The notes: generated by a model from the letters alone, not told the origin. DNA of 39,508 bases from Legionella waltersii (GCF_001468085.1 NZ_LNZB01000009.1:40226-79733), one strand, 5' to 3'; shown: positions 8,509 through 19,138, numbered from the stretch's first letter. Made by a program: numbers and translations.

Positions 8509-10194
8509 TTATAAATAGCAGGCAATTCCATCAAACCCAACAACATGACACTCTCTAAATGCAGATTGATCCAGCTTATAGCTTACTGAACCATATTTAG
8601 CATAAATTTGACCATCGTTTGTCATCTCAACATGAGGCATTTGATAGGTGCTGTTAAGCTCACAATTTGATGCAACTTGAAACCATGTTGCCTCATGAGT
8701 GCGAACTATTTTTTGGCTTGGTGATAATTTATTTGCTGCACATGATTTGGTAGCAAGTAAGCTAACATTAGGTGCTGAAAAAAGCACATCATAGTTGTTT
8801 AATGCCACTTGTACTGCATTATTAGCATCTAAAATACCGTGTCCGCAGGGCTTTTTGCCTACGCATGATTTGTTTGGATCATCGCTTTTACCAAAGTCAT
8901 GGGTGGTTGTGTATAATATTTGCTCAACCATTTCTGGCTTTAGCTTCCTATCACTTACTGCAAATATCAACCCAGCTACTCCCGCCACGTGTGGTGATGC
9001 CATGCTCGTTCCTTGGTAAAAATCAAAGCCTGAGCCATTATAACCACCACCAGGATTCACTGTGGATAAGATAGCACCCTCATTCCCATAGCGCTTATCG
9101 CCCCCTGGTGCAGCAAGCATCACACTTGGTCCATAATTTGAAAAATAAGATCTCAATCCTTCAGGACCAGTTGAGGCCACCTTAATAGCTCCATTACAAA
9201 CCGCAGGCGCATTATAATGCTCCCAGACGTTATCATTTCCAGCAGCAACCGCTACAACAGCTCCTTTTTTACGAGCAAAATACATGGCTTCTTGCAAAGC
9301 TTCATCGCAATAATCAATTTCTCTAGTTGGATCGAAATCGACACCAAAGCTCATATTGAGTACCTTTGCTGGGTAAGGGTTTTTGGGCGCTCCTGGGACG
9401 TCCTCTCCTACAGCCCAATAAATTCCATTGATGACAGCACTTTCATAAAACATACCATTACCAGCTGGTATTTTTACCGTTAGAACCTTCAAATCAGGCC
9501 CAACGCCCGACATCACATCCCCATATCCAGCTATAGTTCCAGATACATGTGTACCATGATAAGATTCTGTCTCATCAGAAATATCGTCATTATTACCCGC
9601 AAAATTCCAGCCAAAGACCTTGCCCTCAGTGTTTGTGACTAAACTGTTTACTAAGCTATCGTTCAAAGCCACACCAGTATCCAAAACTGCCACTACTACC
9701 GGCTTTTTCGCTTTACCTGTGGTATAAGCCCAAGCGCCGTCTCTCAGTCCAGGTTTAGTTTCTAAACGAATCCCGGCAGGTCGATCAAACTCATCCCACT
9801 GACTTTCATGAGATAAAAGCGGACTTAGCTCGAGTTGCTTTTTTGGATCAGGCACAGGAGTAAAATGTCCCACCCTATCCTTAACTGCATAAAGTACATT
9901 TGGATTCTTTCGAAGATTTTCCAATACTAAAGCGGTCTTATCTATGTTGCTTCCTACTAAGGATTTGTTATCTTTGACATCAAATACCACTGAAAATGCT
10001 CCATTTGCCATAGGAGTCATTGCTTTTACTGGAGTATGAGTATACTGAACTACTTGCGACTTCATCGTTGAAATTAATTTAGGTTGCTGCTTGTATTTAA
10101 TAATCACTCGAATAGAATCATCCTCTCCCGCAGAATACAGAGAGCAAGAAATAGATAATAATCCTAATCCTAAAACTCCTAATTTAAAACCCAT
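8509..10194 (-). CDS. Exported subtilisin-like serine protease (S8 family)
   Basis: A 561-residue preproprotease. The start at 10194 is chosen over an in-frame ATG 72 bases upstream because AAGGAG lies six bases before it and a signal peptide (residues about 1-23, ending LYSAGE) follows at once. A roughly 130-residue propeptide precedes the S8 catalytic domain. The triad is visible as Asp in VVAVLDTGV, His in HGTHVSGTIAGYG and Ser in GTSMASPHVAGVAG, with the oxyanion Asn in AVAAGNDN. About 110 residues follow the domain with four cysteines, probably a secreted C-terminal domain. It is likely exported and perhaps delivered by type II secretion, the usual route for Legionella degradative enzymes; that last step is inference. 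No insertion or frameshift is seen. Confidence 0.93.
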   Translation of the reverse strand: MGFKLGVLGLGLLSISCSLYSAGEDDSIRVIIKYKQQPKLISTMKSQVVQYTHTPVKAMTPMANGAFSVVFDVKDNKSLVGSNIDKTALVLENLRKNPNVLYAVKDRVGHFTPVPDPKKQLELSPLLSHESQWDEFDRPAGIRLETKPGLRDGAWAYTTGKAKKPVVVAVLDTGVALNDSLVNSLVTNTEGKVFGWNFAGNNDDISDETESYHGTHVSGTIAGYGDVMSGVGPDLKVLTVKIPAGNGMFYESAVINGIYWAVGEDVPGAPKNPYPAKVLNMSFGVDFDPTREIDYCDEALQEAMYFARKKGAVVAVAAGNDNVWEHYNAPAVCNGAIKVASTGPEGLRSYFSNYGPSVMLAAPGGDKRYGNEGAILSTVNPGGGYNGSGFDFYQGTSMASPHVAGVAGLIFAVSDRKLKPEMVEQILYTTTHDFGKSDDPNKSCVGKKPCGHGILDANNAVQVALNNYDVLFSAPNVSLLATKSCAANKLSPSQKIVRTHEATWFQVASNCELNSTYQMPHVEMTNDGQIYAKYGSVSYKLDQSAFRECHVVGFDGIACYL

Positions 10195-10369
10195 AACTAT
10201 CTCCTTATATAATCCAGTTTTCTGTAAATGGCATGTCAGTATGCAGCAGAAGTTTTTGTAAAACAAGGAGATGGAAAATAGCTTTTGACGTATTATGTTG
10301 CGCCAATACAGCTCTCTTTCCTGAAATAAATGTTCACATAAGGATGGTGAGTTGTATTAAAAATTAGAG

Positions 10370-10395
10370 CCCGCATTAGCACAGGGTAATGCGGG
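10370..10395 (-). terminator. Terminator downstream of the AraC-type regulator
   Basis: CCCGCATTA (10370-10378) and TAATGCGGG (10387-10395) form a perfect 9 bp stem with an 8-base loop. On the minus strand it is followed by CTCTAATTTTTAA, a usable though imperfect T-run, 16 bases past the regulator stop. It separates the regulator from the protease. Confidence 0.7.
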
Positions 10396-10411
10396 ACTAT
10401 TTTACTCTCAT

Positions 10412-11419
10412 TTAATGAATACCATGCTGTTCTCTATAGTCTGTAGGCGAGAGACCAGTCCACCTTTTGAAGGCCTTGGAAAAATTCGATGTATCCTGAA
10501 AACCTAATAGGAAACTAATTTCAGTGATTGATAACTTATTGTTTAGTAGGAATTTTTTAGCCTTTTGCTCTCTAAGTTCATCAAGCAACTCTTGATACGT
10601 CACGCCCATGCTGATTAAGCGTCGTCGCAAGGTTCTAGAAGTCATGCACAGTTGTTTAGCAACTGTTTCCATACTACTTTGATGTAAATTCTCATTTAAA
10701 AGAATGGTCTTTATCTTACTGACTAAATCGTCTTTTAGGAATAATTGGCTTTTAATTTCTTCCAGTTGTTTTTTTGCCAGTTGATAACTAGCGTCATCAG
10801 CAAATTGAATTGGATACTGCAATTCTTCTTCACGAATCCAAAATCGAGTTTCTTCGGCATTAAAAACCAGACATGATTGGAACAAGGACTCGTATTTATC
10901 AACATAATCTGGCTTTGAATATTGCAGCTCTATTTTTAATGGTGGCTCTCTGCAATTCGTTAAAAATTGCCTCATGTTAATAATATGCGCAATGACTGCT
11001 TCTGTAAAAAAAAGGATGAGTAGTTCATCAACTGTATTTACTTTGATCGTAACGTATGAATTTTTACTTGGAGTCGAAGCTTGCAACTCAATGGATACTA
11101 AACTTGTTCTCGTATTTAGATAACTTAATACAGTTTGAATTGCACTACCAAAAGTAGGGCTACTCATTGCTGCATAGCCAACAAAACCATGATTCAAAAT
11201 GGAGACCGCTGATCCATACATAATCCCTAAATGAGGACAACGGCTTAATTGATAAGCTTCTTGAACTACCCGCTTCAACTCATCTAAGTTTATATAAGCA
11301 TTTGGATCTTGAAGTTTAGATTGATCAAAACCCATCTTATCTAAGAAATGATCAATACCCAATTGTTCAAGGCATTTTTCCATCGCAGATAGATAATTTG
11401 CAGCTAAAACTTTCTCCAT
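10412..11419 (-). CDS. AraC-family transcriptional regulator
   Basis: A 335-residue DNA-binding regulator. Residues about 20-200 fit the arabinose-binding-like domain found in OruR/ArgR-type AraC proteins (HLGIMYGSAVSILNHGFVGY region). The last 100 residues form the double helix-turn-helix domain, with VAKQLCMTSRTLRRRL in the first helix pair and ITEISFLLGFQDTSNFSKAF, then WTGLSPTDYR, in the second. The ligand is unknown. It starts only 46 bases after the ahcY stop with no terminator between, so it may be read from the carA-metK-ahcY transcript. The downstream protease, beyond a terminator, is the obvious other candidate target. Confidence 0.93.
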   Translation of the reverse strand: MEKVLAANYLSAMEKCLEQLGIDHFLDKMGFDQSKLQDPNAYINLDELKRVVQEAYQLSRCPHLGIMYGSAVSILNHGFVGYAAMSSPTFGSAIQTVLSYLNTRTSLVSIELQASTPSKNSYVTIKVNTVDELLILFFTEAVIAHIINMRQFLTNCREPPLKIELQYSKPDYVDKYESLFQSCLVFNAEETRFWIREEELQYPIQFADDASYQLAKKQLEEIKSQLFLKDDLVSKIKTILLNENLHQSSMETVAKQLCMTSRTLRRRLISMGVTYQELLDELREQKAKKFLLNNKLSITEISFLLGFQDTSNFSKAFKRWTGLSPTDYREQHGIH

Positions 11420-11465
11420 CTGGTAATCCTATCCTAACTCGATAAACAAAAGCTCTACCTGTTGA

Positions 11466-12761
11466 TTAATAGCGATATTGATCCGACTTGAAAGGCCCCT
11501 CTTTATTAACACCAATATACTCTGCTTGTTCATCAGTTAAACGTGTTAATTTTGCGCCAATTCGTCCCAAATGTAATCTAGCTACTCGTTCGTCAAGCAC
11601 TTTTGGTAAAACATATACCTGATTGGTATACTGTTTAGTATTCTGAAACAATTCGATTTGTGCTAATACCTGGTTTGTAAAGGAAGCTGACATCACAAAG
11701 CTTGGATGTCCAGTAGCACAGCCTAAATTCACTAACCTGCCTTCTGCCAATATAATTAGACGCTTTCCATCAGGAAATATCACATGATCAACCTGAGGCT
11801 TGATATTCTCCCAGGTGTATTGCCTTATACTCTGAATATCAATTTCTGAATCAAAGTGACCTATGTTACATAATATTGCTTGATTGCGCATGCGCTTCAT
11901 ATGCTCATGAGTAACAACGTGGTAATTTCCAGTAGCAGTGACAACTATATCTACTTGTTCTGCAACATCATCTAAAGTGACAACTCGATATCCTTCCATA
12001 GCAGCTTGTAAAGCACATATTGGATCAATTTCTGCAACAAATACTGTGGCCCCTTGCGCACGCAAAGATTGAGCACACCCTTTACCTACGTCTCCATATC
12101 CCAAAATTAGGGCCACTTTTCCAGCAATCATGACATCAGTTGCACGTTTTATCCCATCTAGTAATGATTCACGACAACCATAAAGATTATCAAATTTAGA
12201 TTTGGTGACTGCATCGTTCACATTAATTGCCGGAACCTTTAAATGACCCGTTTTTGCCATTTCATACAATCTAGCTACACCAGTTGTAGTCTCCTCAGAT
12301 ACTCCTTTGATTTCAGCCAGTAACTCAGGATGCTTTTGATGGACTACTTGTGTCAAATCGCCACCATCGTCTAATAACAGATTTGGCGTCCAACCATCTG
12401 GTCCGAATAGCGTCTTTTCCACACACCACCAATACTCTTCTTCAGTCTCCCCTTTCCAGGCAAAAACAGGAACACCATCAGCAGCTATTGCCGCTGCGGC
12501 ATGGTCTTGAGTAGAAAAAATATTGCATGATGACCAACGGACCTGAGCCCCGAGTGCTATCAATGTCTCGATTAATACAGCAGTCTGAATCGTCATGTGC
12601 AAGCAACCTGCGATTCTTGCTCCTTTCAATGGTTTCTGAGTAGAAAACTCCTCTCGAAGTGCCATTAAACCGGGCATTTCAGTTTCCGCAATGGCAATTT
12701 CCTTACGACCCCAATTTGCTAGTGTTAAATCAGCTACTTTGTAATCTTGAGACTTGGTCAT
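11466..12761 (-). CDS. ahcY: Adenosylhomocysteinase
   Basis: A 431-residue NAD-dependent enzyme that splits S-adenosylhomocysteine into adenosine and homocysteine, recycling the product of methyl transfer. It has [13 protein letters not shown] near residue 55, the NAD-binding loop [11 protein letters not shown] near residue 220 and the C-terminal KSDQYRY, matching the family ending. Length suits the short bacterial class. It follows metK by 16 bases, so synthesis of the methyl donor and removal of its product are encoded together. No SAM or SAH riboswitch-like structure was recognised upstream. Confidence 0.97.
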   Translation of the reverse strand: MTKSQDYKVADLTLANWGRKEIAIAETEMPGLMALREEFSTQKPLKGARIAGCLHMTIQTAVLIETLIALGAQVRWSSCNIFSTQDHAAAAIAADGVPVFAWKGETEEEYWWCVEKTLFGPDGWTPNLLLDDGGDLTQVVHQKHPELLAEIKGVSEETTTGVARLYEMAKTGHLKVPAINVNDAVTKSKFDNLYGCRESLLDGIKRATDVMIAGKVALILGYGDVGKGCAQSLRAQGATVFVAEIDPICALQAAMEGYRVVTLDDVAEQVDIVVTATGNYHVVTHEHMKRMRNQAILCNIGHFDSEIDIQSIRQYTWENIKPQVDHVIFPDGKRLIILAEGRLVNLGCATGHPSFVMSASFTNQVLAQIELFQNTKQYTNQVYVLPKVLDERVARLHLGRIGAKLTRLTDEQAEYIGVNKEGPFKSDQYRY

Positions 12762-12777
12762 GTTGATATCCCTTCAT

Positions 12778-13926
12778 TTATAGTGCTTTTCTCAATTCGT
12801 TTACTTTATCTAAACGCTCCCATGGAAAACCATCTCGTCCATAATGCCCATAAGTAGCCGTTTTTCTGTAGATAGGACGCAGTAGATCATGGTGATTAAT
12901 AATGCCTTGAGGAGTTAAATCAAAGTGTGTATGTATTAAATCAATTATTTCACTTTGCTTTAATTTGCCGGTACCAAAAGTATCTACGTAAATGGAGGTA
13001 GGTTCTGCGACTCCAATGGCATAAGAGACTTGAATTTCACATTTATCAGCAAGTCCTGCTGCAACTATATTCTTAGCAACATGACGAGCAGCATAGGCAG
13101 CAGAACGGTCCACTTTAGAGGGATCTTTTCCTGAAAAGCAACCGCCTCCATGTCTCGCCATTCCTCCATAGGTATCAACTATGATTTTTCGACCAGTTAA
13201 ACCGCAATCACCCAAAGGTCCACCTATTACAAAGCGACCGGTAGGATTAATAAAATACCGTGTTTTATCAGTGAGCCACGCTTGAGGCATCACTGCATGA
13301 ATGATTTCTTCCCTTACAGCTTCAGTAAGATCGTTATGGCTAACCTCTGGGGAGTGCTGTGTAGAAAATACGATGGTATCCACTTCCACTGGCATCCCAT
13401 TGTCGTATTTCAAGGTGAGCTGACATTTAGCATCAGGTCTTAACCAAGACAATTGTCCTGATTTTCGAACTTCAGCGAGTTTCTCCATCAATCGATGAGA
13501 GTATGCTATTGGGGCAGGCATATACACATCCGTTTCACGACTAGCGTAACCAAACATTAACCCTTGGTCTCCTGCTCCTAAAGTTTTAGTGTCTTGATTG
13601 TCTACACCTCTTGCAATATCCGGTGATTGCTTGCCAATAGCTGATAATACTGCACAAGACTCCCAATCAAATCCCATCTGAGAGCTATTGTAACCAATGT
13701 CTTTAATCACATGGCGTGTAATTTCTTCGACATCAACCCATGCTTTAGTAGTAATTTCACCACCAACCAAAACCATTCCGGTCTTTACAAATACTTCACA
13801 AGCAACACGAGCTTTTGAATCCTGAGTAAGGATAGCATCTAAAATTGCATCGGAAATTTGATCAGCGATTTTATCTGGATGTCCTTCAGATACCGATTCG
13901 GATGTAAATACATGGGTGTCGCTCAT
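12778..13926 (-). CDS. metK: S-adenosylmethionine synthetase
   Basis: A 382-residue cytoplasmic enzyme that makes SAM from methionine and ATP. It has [20 protein letters not shown] at the N-terminus, the methionine/ATP loop [12 protein letters not shown] near residue 117 and the phosphate-binding [16 protein letters not shown] near residue 260, where many relatives have GGAFSGKD. Length matches E. coli (384). Its ATG overlaps the carA stop by one base (TAATG), so translation is probably coupled to carA, an unusual partner. Confidence 0.98.
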   Translation of the reverse strand: MSDTHVFTSESVSEGHPDKIADQISDAILDAILTQDSKARVACEVFVKTGMVLVGGEITTKAWVDVEEITRHVIKDIGYNSSQMGFDWESCAVLSAIGKQSPDIARGVDNQDTKTLGAGDQGLMFGYASRETDVYMPAPIAYSHRLMEKLAEVRKSGQLSWLRPDAKCQLTLKYDNGMPVEVDTIVFSTQHSPEVSHNDLTEAVREEIIHAVMPQAWLTDKTRYFINPTGRFVIGGPLGDCGLTGRKIIVDTYGGMARHGGGCFSGKDPSKVDRSAAYAARHVAKNIVAAGLADKCEIQVSYAIGVAEPTSIYVDTFGTGKLKQSEIIDLIHTHFDLTPQGIINHHDLLRPIYRKTATYGHYGRDGFPWERLDKVNELRKAL

Positions 13927-15050
13927 TACTTATCCTCTTTATTTATTATTTTTAAAAATTCATCAAACAATTCATCAATATCGTGTGGTCCTGGGCTCGC
14001 TTCTGGGTGACCTTGGAAACCGAATGCTGGTTTGAATTTATGTCGGATCCCTTGCAAACTATTATCAAATAATGACCGATGTGTTACTTCTAAATAATCA
14101 GGTAAAGTAGCTTCATCAACTGCAAAACCATGATTTTGGCTTGTTATAAAAACGCGTTTATTACCTGTTGTTTCAACAACTGGGTGATTAGAACCATGAT
14201 GCCCAAACTTCATTTTTACAGTTTTGCCTCCAGAGGCTAACGCTAAAATTTGAAAGCCGAGGCAAATCCCAAACACTGGAATACTCCTCTCTAGAAACTC
14301 TTTTGTAGCAGCAATTGCATACGTGCACGCCTGAGGATCACCAGGCCCATTTGAAAGAAGAATCCCGTCAGGATTCATTGCGATTACTTCTTGTGCAGAG
14401 GTCTTTGCAGGAACGATAGTGATGTGAAAGCCCTTATCATATAAAATACGCAGGATATTATGCTTAACACCAAAATCATAAACAACGAGATGAAATGTAC
14501 CTGGCTTTGGATTTTTAGCCCATTGACCTTGTCCCTCATGCCACCGTTCAACCGCTTGCCTAGAGACCTCTATCGCTAAATCTACCCCACTTAGTCCAGA
14601 AAAAGCCTTTGCCTTTTCTACAGCATCTTCTGGCTGATCAACATGAGTGCTAATACATGCGCCTATAGCACCTGTATCACGTAGTTTAGCAGTGATTTCA
14701 CGAGTATCTACTCCAGCTATTGCCACGACTCCCCTTTTTCTCATCCATTCAGGGAATGACTGTTCCGACCGATAATTGCTTGCAACCATTGTGCAATTTT
14801 TCATGACCATTCCAGCAGCCCATACTTTTGTGGATTCCATGTCTTCCGAGTTGCACCCAGTATTTCCAACATGAGAGGTCGTTAGAGTGATGATTTGTCG
14901 AGCATAGGATGGATCTGTTAGCATTTCTTGATAACCAGTCATGGAAGTATTAAATACTAACTCGCCCACACAGTCGCCCTCAGCACCGACGGAGATCCCC
15001 TCGTACACGGTGCCATCAGCTAATGCTAAAATTGCTGATTTATTTATCAT
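13926..15050 (-). CDS. carA: Carbamoyl-phosphate synthase small subunit
   Basis: A 374-residue glutamine amidotransferase subunit that feeds ammonia to CarB for carbamoyl phosphate, the precursor of pyrimidines and arginine. The N-terminal CPSase domain ([18 protein letters not shown]) is followed by the class I GATase domain with the nucleophile in GICLGFQ and the His/Glu pair in [15 protein letters not shown]. The residue after GICLG is Phe where enterobacteria have His, but it is not a catalytic position. No carB follows; metK overlaps its end instead. The subunit must therefore meet a CarB made from another locus. Confidence 0.97.
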   Translation of the reverse strand: MINKSAILALADGTVYEGISVGAEGDCVGELVFNTSMTGYQEMLTDPSYARQIITLTTSHVGNTGCNSEDMESTKVWAAGMVMKNCTMVASNYRSEQSFPEWMRKRGVVAIAGVDTREITAKLRDTGAIGACISTHVDQPEDAVEKAKAFSGLSGVDLAIEVSRQAVERWHEGQGQWAKNPKPGTFHLVVYDFGVKHNILRILYDKGFHITIVPAKTSAQEVIAMNPDGILLSNGPGDPQACTYAIAATKEFLERSIPVFGICLGFQILALASGGKTVKMKFGHHGSNHPVVETTGNKRVFITSQNHGFAVDEATLPDYLEVTHRSLFDNSLQGIRHKFKPAFGFQGHPEASPGPHDIDELFDEFLKIINKEDK

Positions 15051-15071
15051 GAATTCACTCTATTTAGTTCA

Positions 15072-15113
15072 AAGGTTTTATACAAAATTCAACAATTGTA
15101 CATTAAAAACCTT
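15072..15113. other. Hairpin between dnaJ and carA
   Basis: AAGGTTTT (15072-15079) pairs with AAAACCTT (15106-15113), which overlaps the last bases of dnaJ. An inner TACAA/TTGTA pair extends the fold. It may weaken readthrough from dnaJ into carA, but there is no proper T-run. Confidence 0.4.
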
Positions 15114-16251
15114 AGAATTTCATGTCCTCAAAAAACTTTTTCACTCCAGCGAACCAAGAGCTGGTCTTAGGTGAATGGGTAGTTTTGCCTTTTTCTAAAG
15201 AATCCTGAAGTTTGATTAAAAGCTCTTTTTGATCCTTTGATAAACTCACTGGAGTCTCCACAACTACTTTACAGAGTAAATCACCCTGTCCATATCCTCT
15301 TACTGATTTCATGCCTTTGCCCCGCAAACGAAAGACTTTCCCAGTTTGCGTTTCCGCTGGTATCTTTAAGGTTACTCTTCCTTCTAGTGTTGGCACCTCA
15401 ATGGATCCACCTAAAGCAGCCGTAGTAAAACTTATTGGGACCTCGCAATGTAAATCAGTATCATGCCGTTCAAAAATCGCATGTTGTTTCAAGTTGATTT
15501 GCACATAGAGATCTCCAGGACCACCTCCATGAACGCCGGCTTCACCCTCACCACTCAAGCGAACTCGATCCCCGTTGTCTACTCCTGAAGGAATTTTAAC
15601 GGTTAGTTTTTTACTTTCCCTAACCCGACCCTGACCATGACAACTATCACAAGGATCTGAAATTGTTTTTCCCTCACCATGACAGCTTGGGCAAGTTTGT
15701 TGAATTGAGAAGAATCCTTGCTGAATTCTCACTTGACCTGCACCTTGGCATGTCTCACAAGTACTAGGACTTGTACCCTTCTTTGCACCAGAACCTTCGC
15801 AATTTTTACAGGTTCCATGACGAGGAACAGTAATTTCAACCTCTTTACCTACAGCAGCTTCTTCAAGCGTTAGCTGGATATTAAATTGCAGATCGGAACC
15901 GCGTTGACCACGTGATTGTCTGCTAGCCCCACGGCCACCCGAGAAGATATTCTCAAATATGTCTTCGAACACATCACCAAAACCACCGAATCCACCAAAT
16001 CCACCATGACCACCGCCCATGGACGGATCCACTCCTGCGTGACCAAATTGATCATACGCAGCTCGCTTTTGTTTATCCGATAAAATACTGTAGGCTTTTT
16101 GAATCTCTTTGAATTTTTCTTCAGCAGCTGCATCTCCAGGATTACGATCAGGATGATATTTCATTGCCAGTTTACGATAGGCTTTTTTAATTTCAGCCTC
16201 ACTAGCACTGCGGCTCACTTCTAATAGTTCATAATAATCCCGCTGTTCCAT
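15112..16251 (-). CDS. dnaJ: Chaperone protein DnaJ
   Basis: A 379-residue Hsp40 co-chaperone that delivers unfolded protein to DnaK and stimulates its ATPase. The J domain (residues 1-70) contains the HPDRNPGD turn. A Gly/Phe-rich linker follows, then the zinc domain with all four CxxCxGxG motifs ([32 protein letters not shown]), then the substrate-binding C-terminal domains. Length matches E. coli (376). It lies downstream of dnaK but behind a strong terminator, and I see no sigma-32 promoter of its own, so its level probably depends on partial readthrough. Confidence 0.98.
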   Translation of the reverse strand: MEQRDYYELLEVSRSASEAEIKKAYRKLAMKYHPDRNPGDAAAEEKFKEIQKAYSILSDKQKRAAYDQFGHAGVDPSMGGGHGGFGGFGGFGDVFEDIFENIFSGGRGASRQSRGQRGSDLQFNIQLTLEEAAVGKEVEITVPRHGTCKNCEGSGAKKGTSPSTCETCQGAGQVRIQQGFFSIQQTCPSCHGEGKTISDPCDSCHGQGRVRESKKLTVKIPSGVDNGDRVRLSGEGEAGVHGGGPGDLYVQINLKQHAIFERHDTDLHCEVPISFTTAALGGSIEVPTLEGRVTLKIPAETQTGKVFRLRGKGMKSVRGYGQGDLLCKVVVETPVSLSKDQKELLIKLQDSLEKGKTTHSPKTSSWFAGVKKFFEDMKF

Positions 16252-16275
16252 AACTGCTCACAATTTAATTCTCTG

Positions 16276-16294
16276 CACTTAATGCGATTAAGTG
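16276..16294. promoter_or_regulatory. Perfect inverted repeat upstream of dnaJ
   Basis: CACTTAAT-GCG-ATTAAGTG is a perfect palindrome with 8-base arms, 25 bases before the dnaJ start and just after the dnaK terminator. It could be an operator or a leader hairpin; the sequence alone does not decide. Confidence 0.4.
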
Positions 16295-16298
16295 TCTA

Positions 16299-16331
16299 TA
16301 AATAAACAAACGGGACGATAGCATCGCCCCG
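16299..16331 (-). terminator. Intrinsic terminator after dnaK
   Basis: On the minus strand, CGGGGCGAT-GCT-ATCGTCCCG forms a 9 bp stem with one G-U pair (16311-16331), followed by TTTGTTTATTT. This is a well-formed intrinsic terminator between dnaK and dnaJ, likely lowering dnaJ expression relative to dnaK. Confidence 0.8.
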
Positions 16332-16388
16332 ACCTAATTGTACTAACCCTCTTTCCCCATTCTCCAAGGAGGAAAAGGATATCTTAAA

Positions 16389-18329
16389 TTACTTCTTATC
16401 ATCTTCCTTAACTTCTTCAAACTCAGCATCAACAACACCCTCGTCGGCTGGTTTTGATGACTCGTGAGCGGCATGCGCCTCACTACCTTGGGAAGCCTGA
16501 GCTCCAGCAGACTGCTTCGCATACACTCGTTCAGCCATTTTAGCAGAAGCATCCGTTAACACTTTCAACTTGTCTTCAATACGTGCTTTATCTGTACCTT
16601 GAACAGCTTCTTTAAGCTCAGCAATTGCGGATTCAATTCCCTTTTTCTCGTCTTCAGACATTTCATCGGCTAAATCTTTGAGTGATTTTTCGCAGCTGTG
16701 TATCATACCATCAGCTTGGTTGCGAAGTTCAGCCATTTCCTTGAACTTCTTGTCTTCTTCTGCGTGAGATTTCGCATCTTTAACCATCGCTTCCACTTCA
16801 GCATCACTTAGACCACTTGATGCCTTAATCACAATGGATTGAGCTTTACCTGTGGCTTTATCTTTTGCAGAAACATTGAGAATACCGTTTGCATCAATAT
16901 CAAAAGTAACTTCAATTTGTGGAATTCCGCGAGGGGCAGGAGGAATATCACGCAAATCAAAGCGACCCAATGATTTATTAGCAGAGGCTTGCTCTCTCTC
17001 ACCTTGCAAAACATGAACTGTTACTGCTGTTTGATTATCATCAGCTGTTGAGAACACTTGATTTGCTTTTGTAGGAATCGTCGTGTTTTTTTCTATTAGT
17101 TTAGTCATGACACCACCCATGGTTTCAATACCTAGGGATAATGGAGTCACATCCAATAAGAGAATATCAGTCACCTCACCAGATAACACGGCAGCTTGAA
17201 TTGCAGCACCTACTGCAACAGCTTCATCTGGGTTAACGTCTTTACGTGGCTCTTTACCAAAGAAATCTTCAACTGTTTTTTGAACCATCGGCATACGGGT
17301 TTGTCCACCGACAAGAATCACTTCATCAATTTGTGAAACAGTCAAACCTGCATCCTTTAATGCGATCTTGCAAGGCTCTACAGTGCGCTCAACCAATTTT
17401 TCAACCAAAGATTCCAATTTTGCTCGGGTTAATTTGATGTTTAAATGTTTAGGTCCACTTGCATCTGCAGTGATGTAGGGTAGATTAACATCTGTTTGTT
17501 GAGCCGATGACAACTCTATCTTCGCTTTTTCAGCAGCTTCTTTTAAGCGTTGTAATGCTAGAGGATCATTGTGTAAATCAATTCCACTGTCTTTCTTGAA
17601 TTCAGAAGCTAAATAATCAATGAGTGCCAAGTCGAAGTCTTCTCCACCAAGGAAAGTATCCCCATTAGTAGCCAATACTTCAAATTGATGTTCTCCATCT
17701 ACTTCAGCAATTTCAATAATTGAAATATCAAAAGTACCACCACCTAAGTCATACACAGCAATCTTCGAATCACCACGCTTTTTGTCCATGCCATAGGCAA
17801 GAGCAGCAGCTGTAGGCTCGTTGATGATACGCTTGACTTCTAAGCCTGCAATTCGCCCAGCATCTTTGGTCGCTTGACGCTGAGAGTCATTAAAGTAGGC
17901 AGGAACAGTAATAACGGCTTCTTTAACTTCCTCGCCTAAGTAATCTTCAGCAGTCTTTTTCATCTTACGCAGCACTTCGGCTGAAATTTGTGGCGGAGCC
18001 ATGTCTTTACCCTTGACACTAACCCAGGCATCGCCATTGTCTGCCTTAGTAATCTTGTAGGGAACCATTTTTATGTCTTTTTGTACAACTGCATCGTCAA
18101 ATCGACGTCCGATTAAACGTTTGATTGCAAAAAGAGTATTCTCTGGATTCGTTACAGACTGTCTTTTTGCTGCTTGACCTACGAGAACCTCTTTATCATC
18201 AGTGAAAGCCACAATTGAAGGTGTTGTTCTGTGACCTTCATTGTTTTCAATTACTTTTGGTTTATCGCCTTCCATAACGGCGACGCAAGAGTTGGTTGTT
18301 CCCAAATCTATACCTATAATTTTAGCCAT
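16389..18329 (-). CDS. dnaK: Chaperone protein DnaK (Hsp70)
   Basis: A 646-residue ATP-driven folding chaperone. The start at 18329 ([15 protein letters not shown]) is preferred to an ATG 15 bases upstream because family members begin there and GGAG lies nine bases before it. The nucleotide-binding domain has [21 protein letters not shown] and [10 protein letters not shown]. The peptide-binding domain starts near [11 protein letters not shown], and the protein ends in a lid and the acidic EEVKEDDKK tail that binds J-proteins. It carries its own perfect sigma-32 promoter in the 103 bp gap after grpE. Confidence 0.98.
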   Translation of the reverse strand: MAKIIGIDLGTTNSCVAVMEGDKPKVIENNEGHRTTPSIVAFTDDKEVLVGQAAKRQSVTNPENTLFAIKRLIGRRFDDAVVQKDIKMVPYKITKADNGDAWVSVKGKDMAPPQISAEVLRKMKKTAEDYLGEEVKEAVITVPAYFNDSQRQATKDAGRIAGLEVKRIINEPTAAALAYGMDKKRGDSKIAVYDLGGGTFDISIIEIAEVDGEHQFEVLATNGDTFLGGEDFDLALIDYLASEFKKDSGIDLHNDPLALQRLKEAAEKAKIELSSAQQTDVNLPYITADASGPKHLNIKLTRAKLESLVEKLVERTVEPCKIALKDAGLTVSQIDEVILVGGQTRMPMVQKTVEDFFGKEPRKDVNPDEAVAVGAAIQAAVLSGEVTDILLLDVTPLSLGIETMGGVMTKLIEKNTTIPTKANQVFSTADDNQTAVTVHVLQGEREQASANKSLGRFDLRDIPPAPRGIPQIEVTFDIDANGILNVSAKDKATGKAQSIVIKASSGLSDAEVEAMVKDAKSHAEEDKKFKEMAELRNQADGMIHSCEKSLKDLADEMSEDEKKGIESAIAELKEAVQGTDKARIEDKLKVLTDASAKMAERVYAKQSAGAQASQGSEAHAAHESSKPADEGVVDAEFEEVKEDDKK

Positions 18330-18372
18330 TCTATTTCGCTCCAATCTAATTTCTTATTGCTATGTAACTCAT

Positions 18373-18398
18373 ATGGGGTTCTTCCTATGAATTTCAAG
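18373..18398 (-). promoter_or_regulatory. Sigma-32 heat-shock promoter of dnaK
   Basis: On the minus strand, CTTGAA (18398-18393), a 14-base spacer and CCCCATAT (18378-18371) match the sigma-32 consensus CTTGAA-N13-17-CCCCATNT at every fixed position. The expected start of the mRNA is near 18365, giving a leader of about 35 bases before the dnaK ATG. Confidence 0.9.
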
Positions 18399-18447
18399 CG
18401 CATCTGTTTAAAAATTTAAAATTTATTCCTGCCTACAGCATCTCAAG

Positions 18448-19047
18448 CTATTTAGTAGACACGACCACACGAGCCGGCCTAATGACACGATCACTTAATT
18501 TGTACCCTTTCTGGAATACCATAATCACTGTGTTTGGCGCAGATTCTGGTGCTGGTTGCATGGACATCGCTTCGTGCTGTTGAGGATCAAAGACTTGACC
18601 CATTGGGTCAATTTGCTCGACATCAAATTTCTGCAACACATCCAGAAATAATTTCATGGTCAATTCAAGTCCTTCATGCATCGCTGAATCATTGTTTTTA
18701 TCGGCGAGCTGTAATGCCTGTTCCAAACTATCCATTACAGGCAATAAAGAAGAAAGGAGTTTCTCTACCCCGTATTTATGAGCATTTGCAACTTCTCGTT
18801 CCATACGACGACGCACGTTGTCAAGCTCAGCTAGAGCTCTTACCGATTTCTCCCAATGTTCATGGGCCTGTTGCTCAGCCAGAGTTAATTTTTCTTCTAA
18901 ATCCGAATAACTGGGATGATCCAGTGCCTGCTCCCCATGGTTTGACTGTTCAGAAAGCGCTTCTTCGACAGGCTCATCAAAAAAATCCTCATCAACTAGG
19001 TTTTCTTCCTTAAATTTATGCCAATCTTTTTTATTATGATCACTCAT
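18448..19047 (-). CDS. grpE: Nucleotide exchange factor GrpE
   Basis: A 199-residue dimeric factor that opens the DnaK nucleotide cleft to release ADP. An acidic, disordered N-terminus (about 45 residues) is followed by a long coiled coil (LEEKLTLAEQQAHEHWEKSV) and the C-terminal beta domain with the typical GYKLSDRVIRPARVVVS near the end. The start has GGAG nine bases upstream. It is first in the chaperone cluster, directly behind a perfect heat-shock promoter. Confidence 0.97.
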   Translation of the reverse strand: MSDHNKKDWHKFKEENLVDEDFFDEPVEEALSEQSNHGEQALDHPSYSDLEEKLTLAEQQAHEHWEKSVRALAELDNVRRRMEREVANAHKYGVEKLLSSLLPVMDSLEQALQLADKNNDSAMHEGLELTMKLFLDVLQKFDVEQIDPMGQVFDPQQHEAMSMQPAPESAPNTVIMVFQKGYKLSDRVIRPARVVVSTK

Positions 19048-19078
19048 TCATAAGACTCCAAACGAACATGAACCTTCC

Positions 19079-19107
19079 AAATGGGGACACCATTGTCATT
19101 TTTCAAG
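19079..19107 (-). promoter_or_regulatory. Sigma-32 heat-shock promoter of grpE
   Basis: On the minus strand, CTTGAA (19107-19102), a 15-base spacer and CCCCATTT (19086-19079) match the consensus exactly. The start of transcription would be near 19073, about 26 bases before the grpE ATG. A MITE-like element begins 32 bases upstream of the -35 hexamer. Confidence 0.92.
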
Positions 19108-19138
19108 TTCTTCTATCGAATTATTCCTTACTTTTTTT

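Noticed and set aside
12762..13000. SAM or SAH riboswitch near metK/ahcY
   Set aside because: The gap is 16 bases and no conserved riboswitch core was seen there or before carA.
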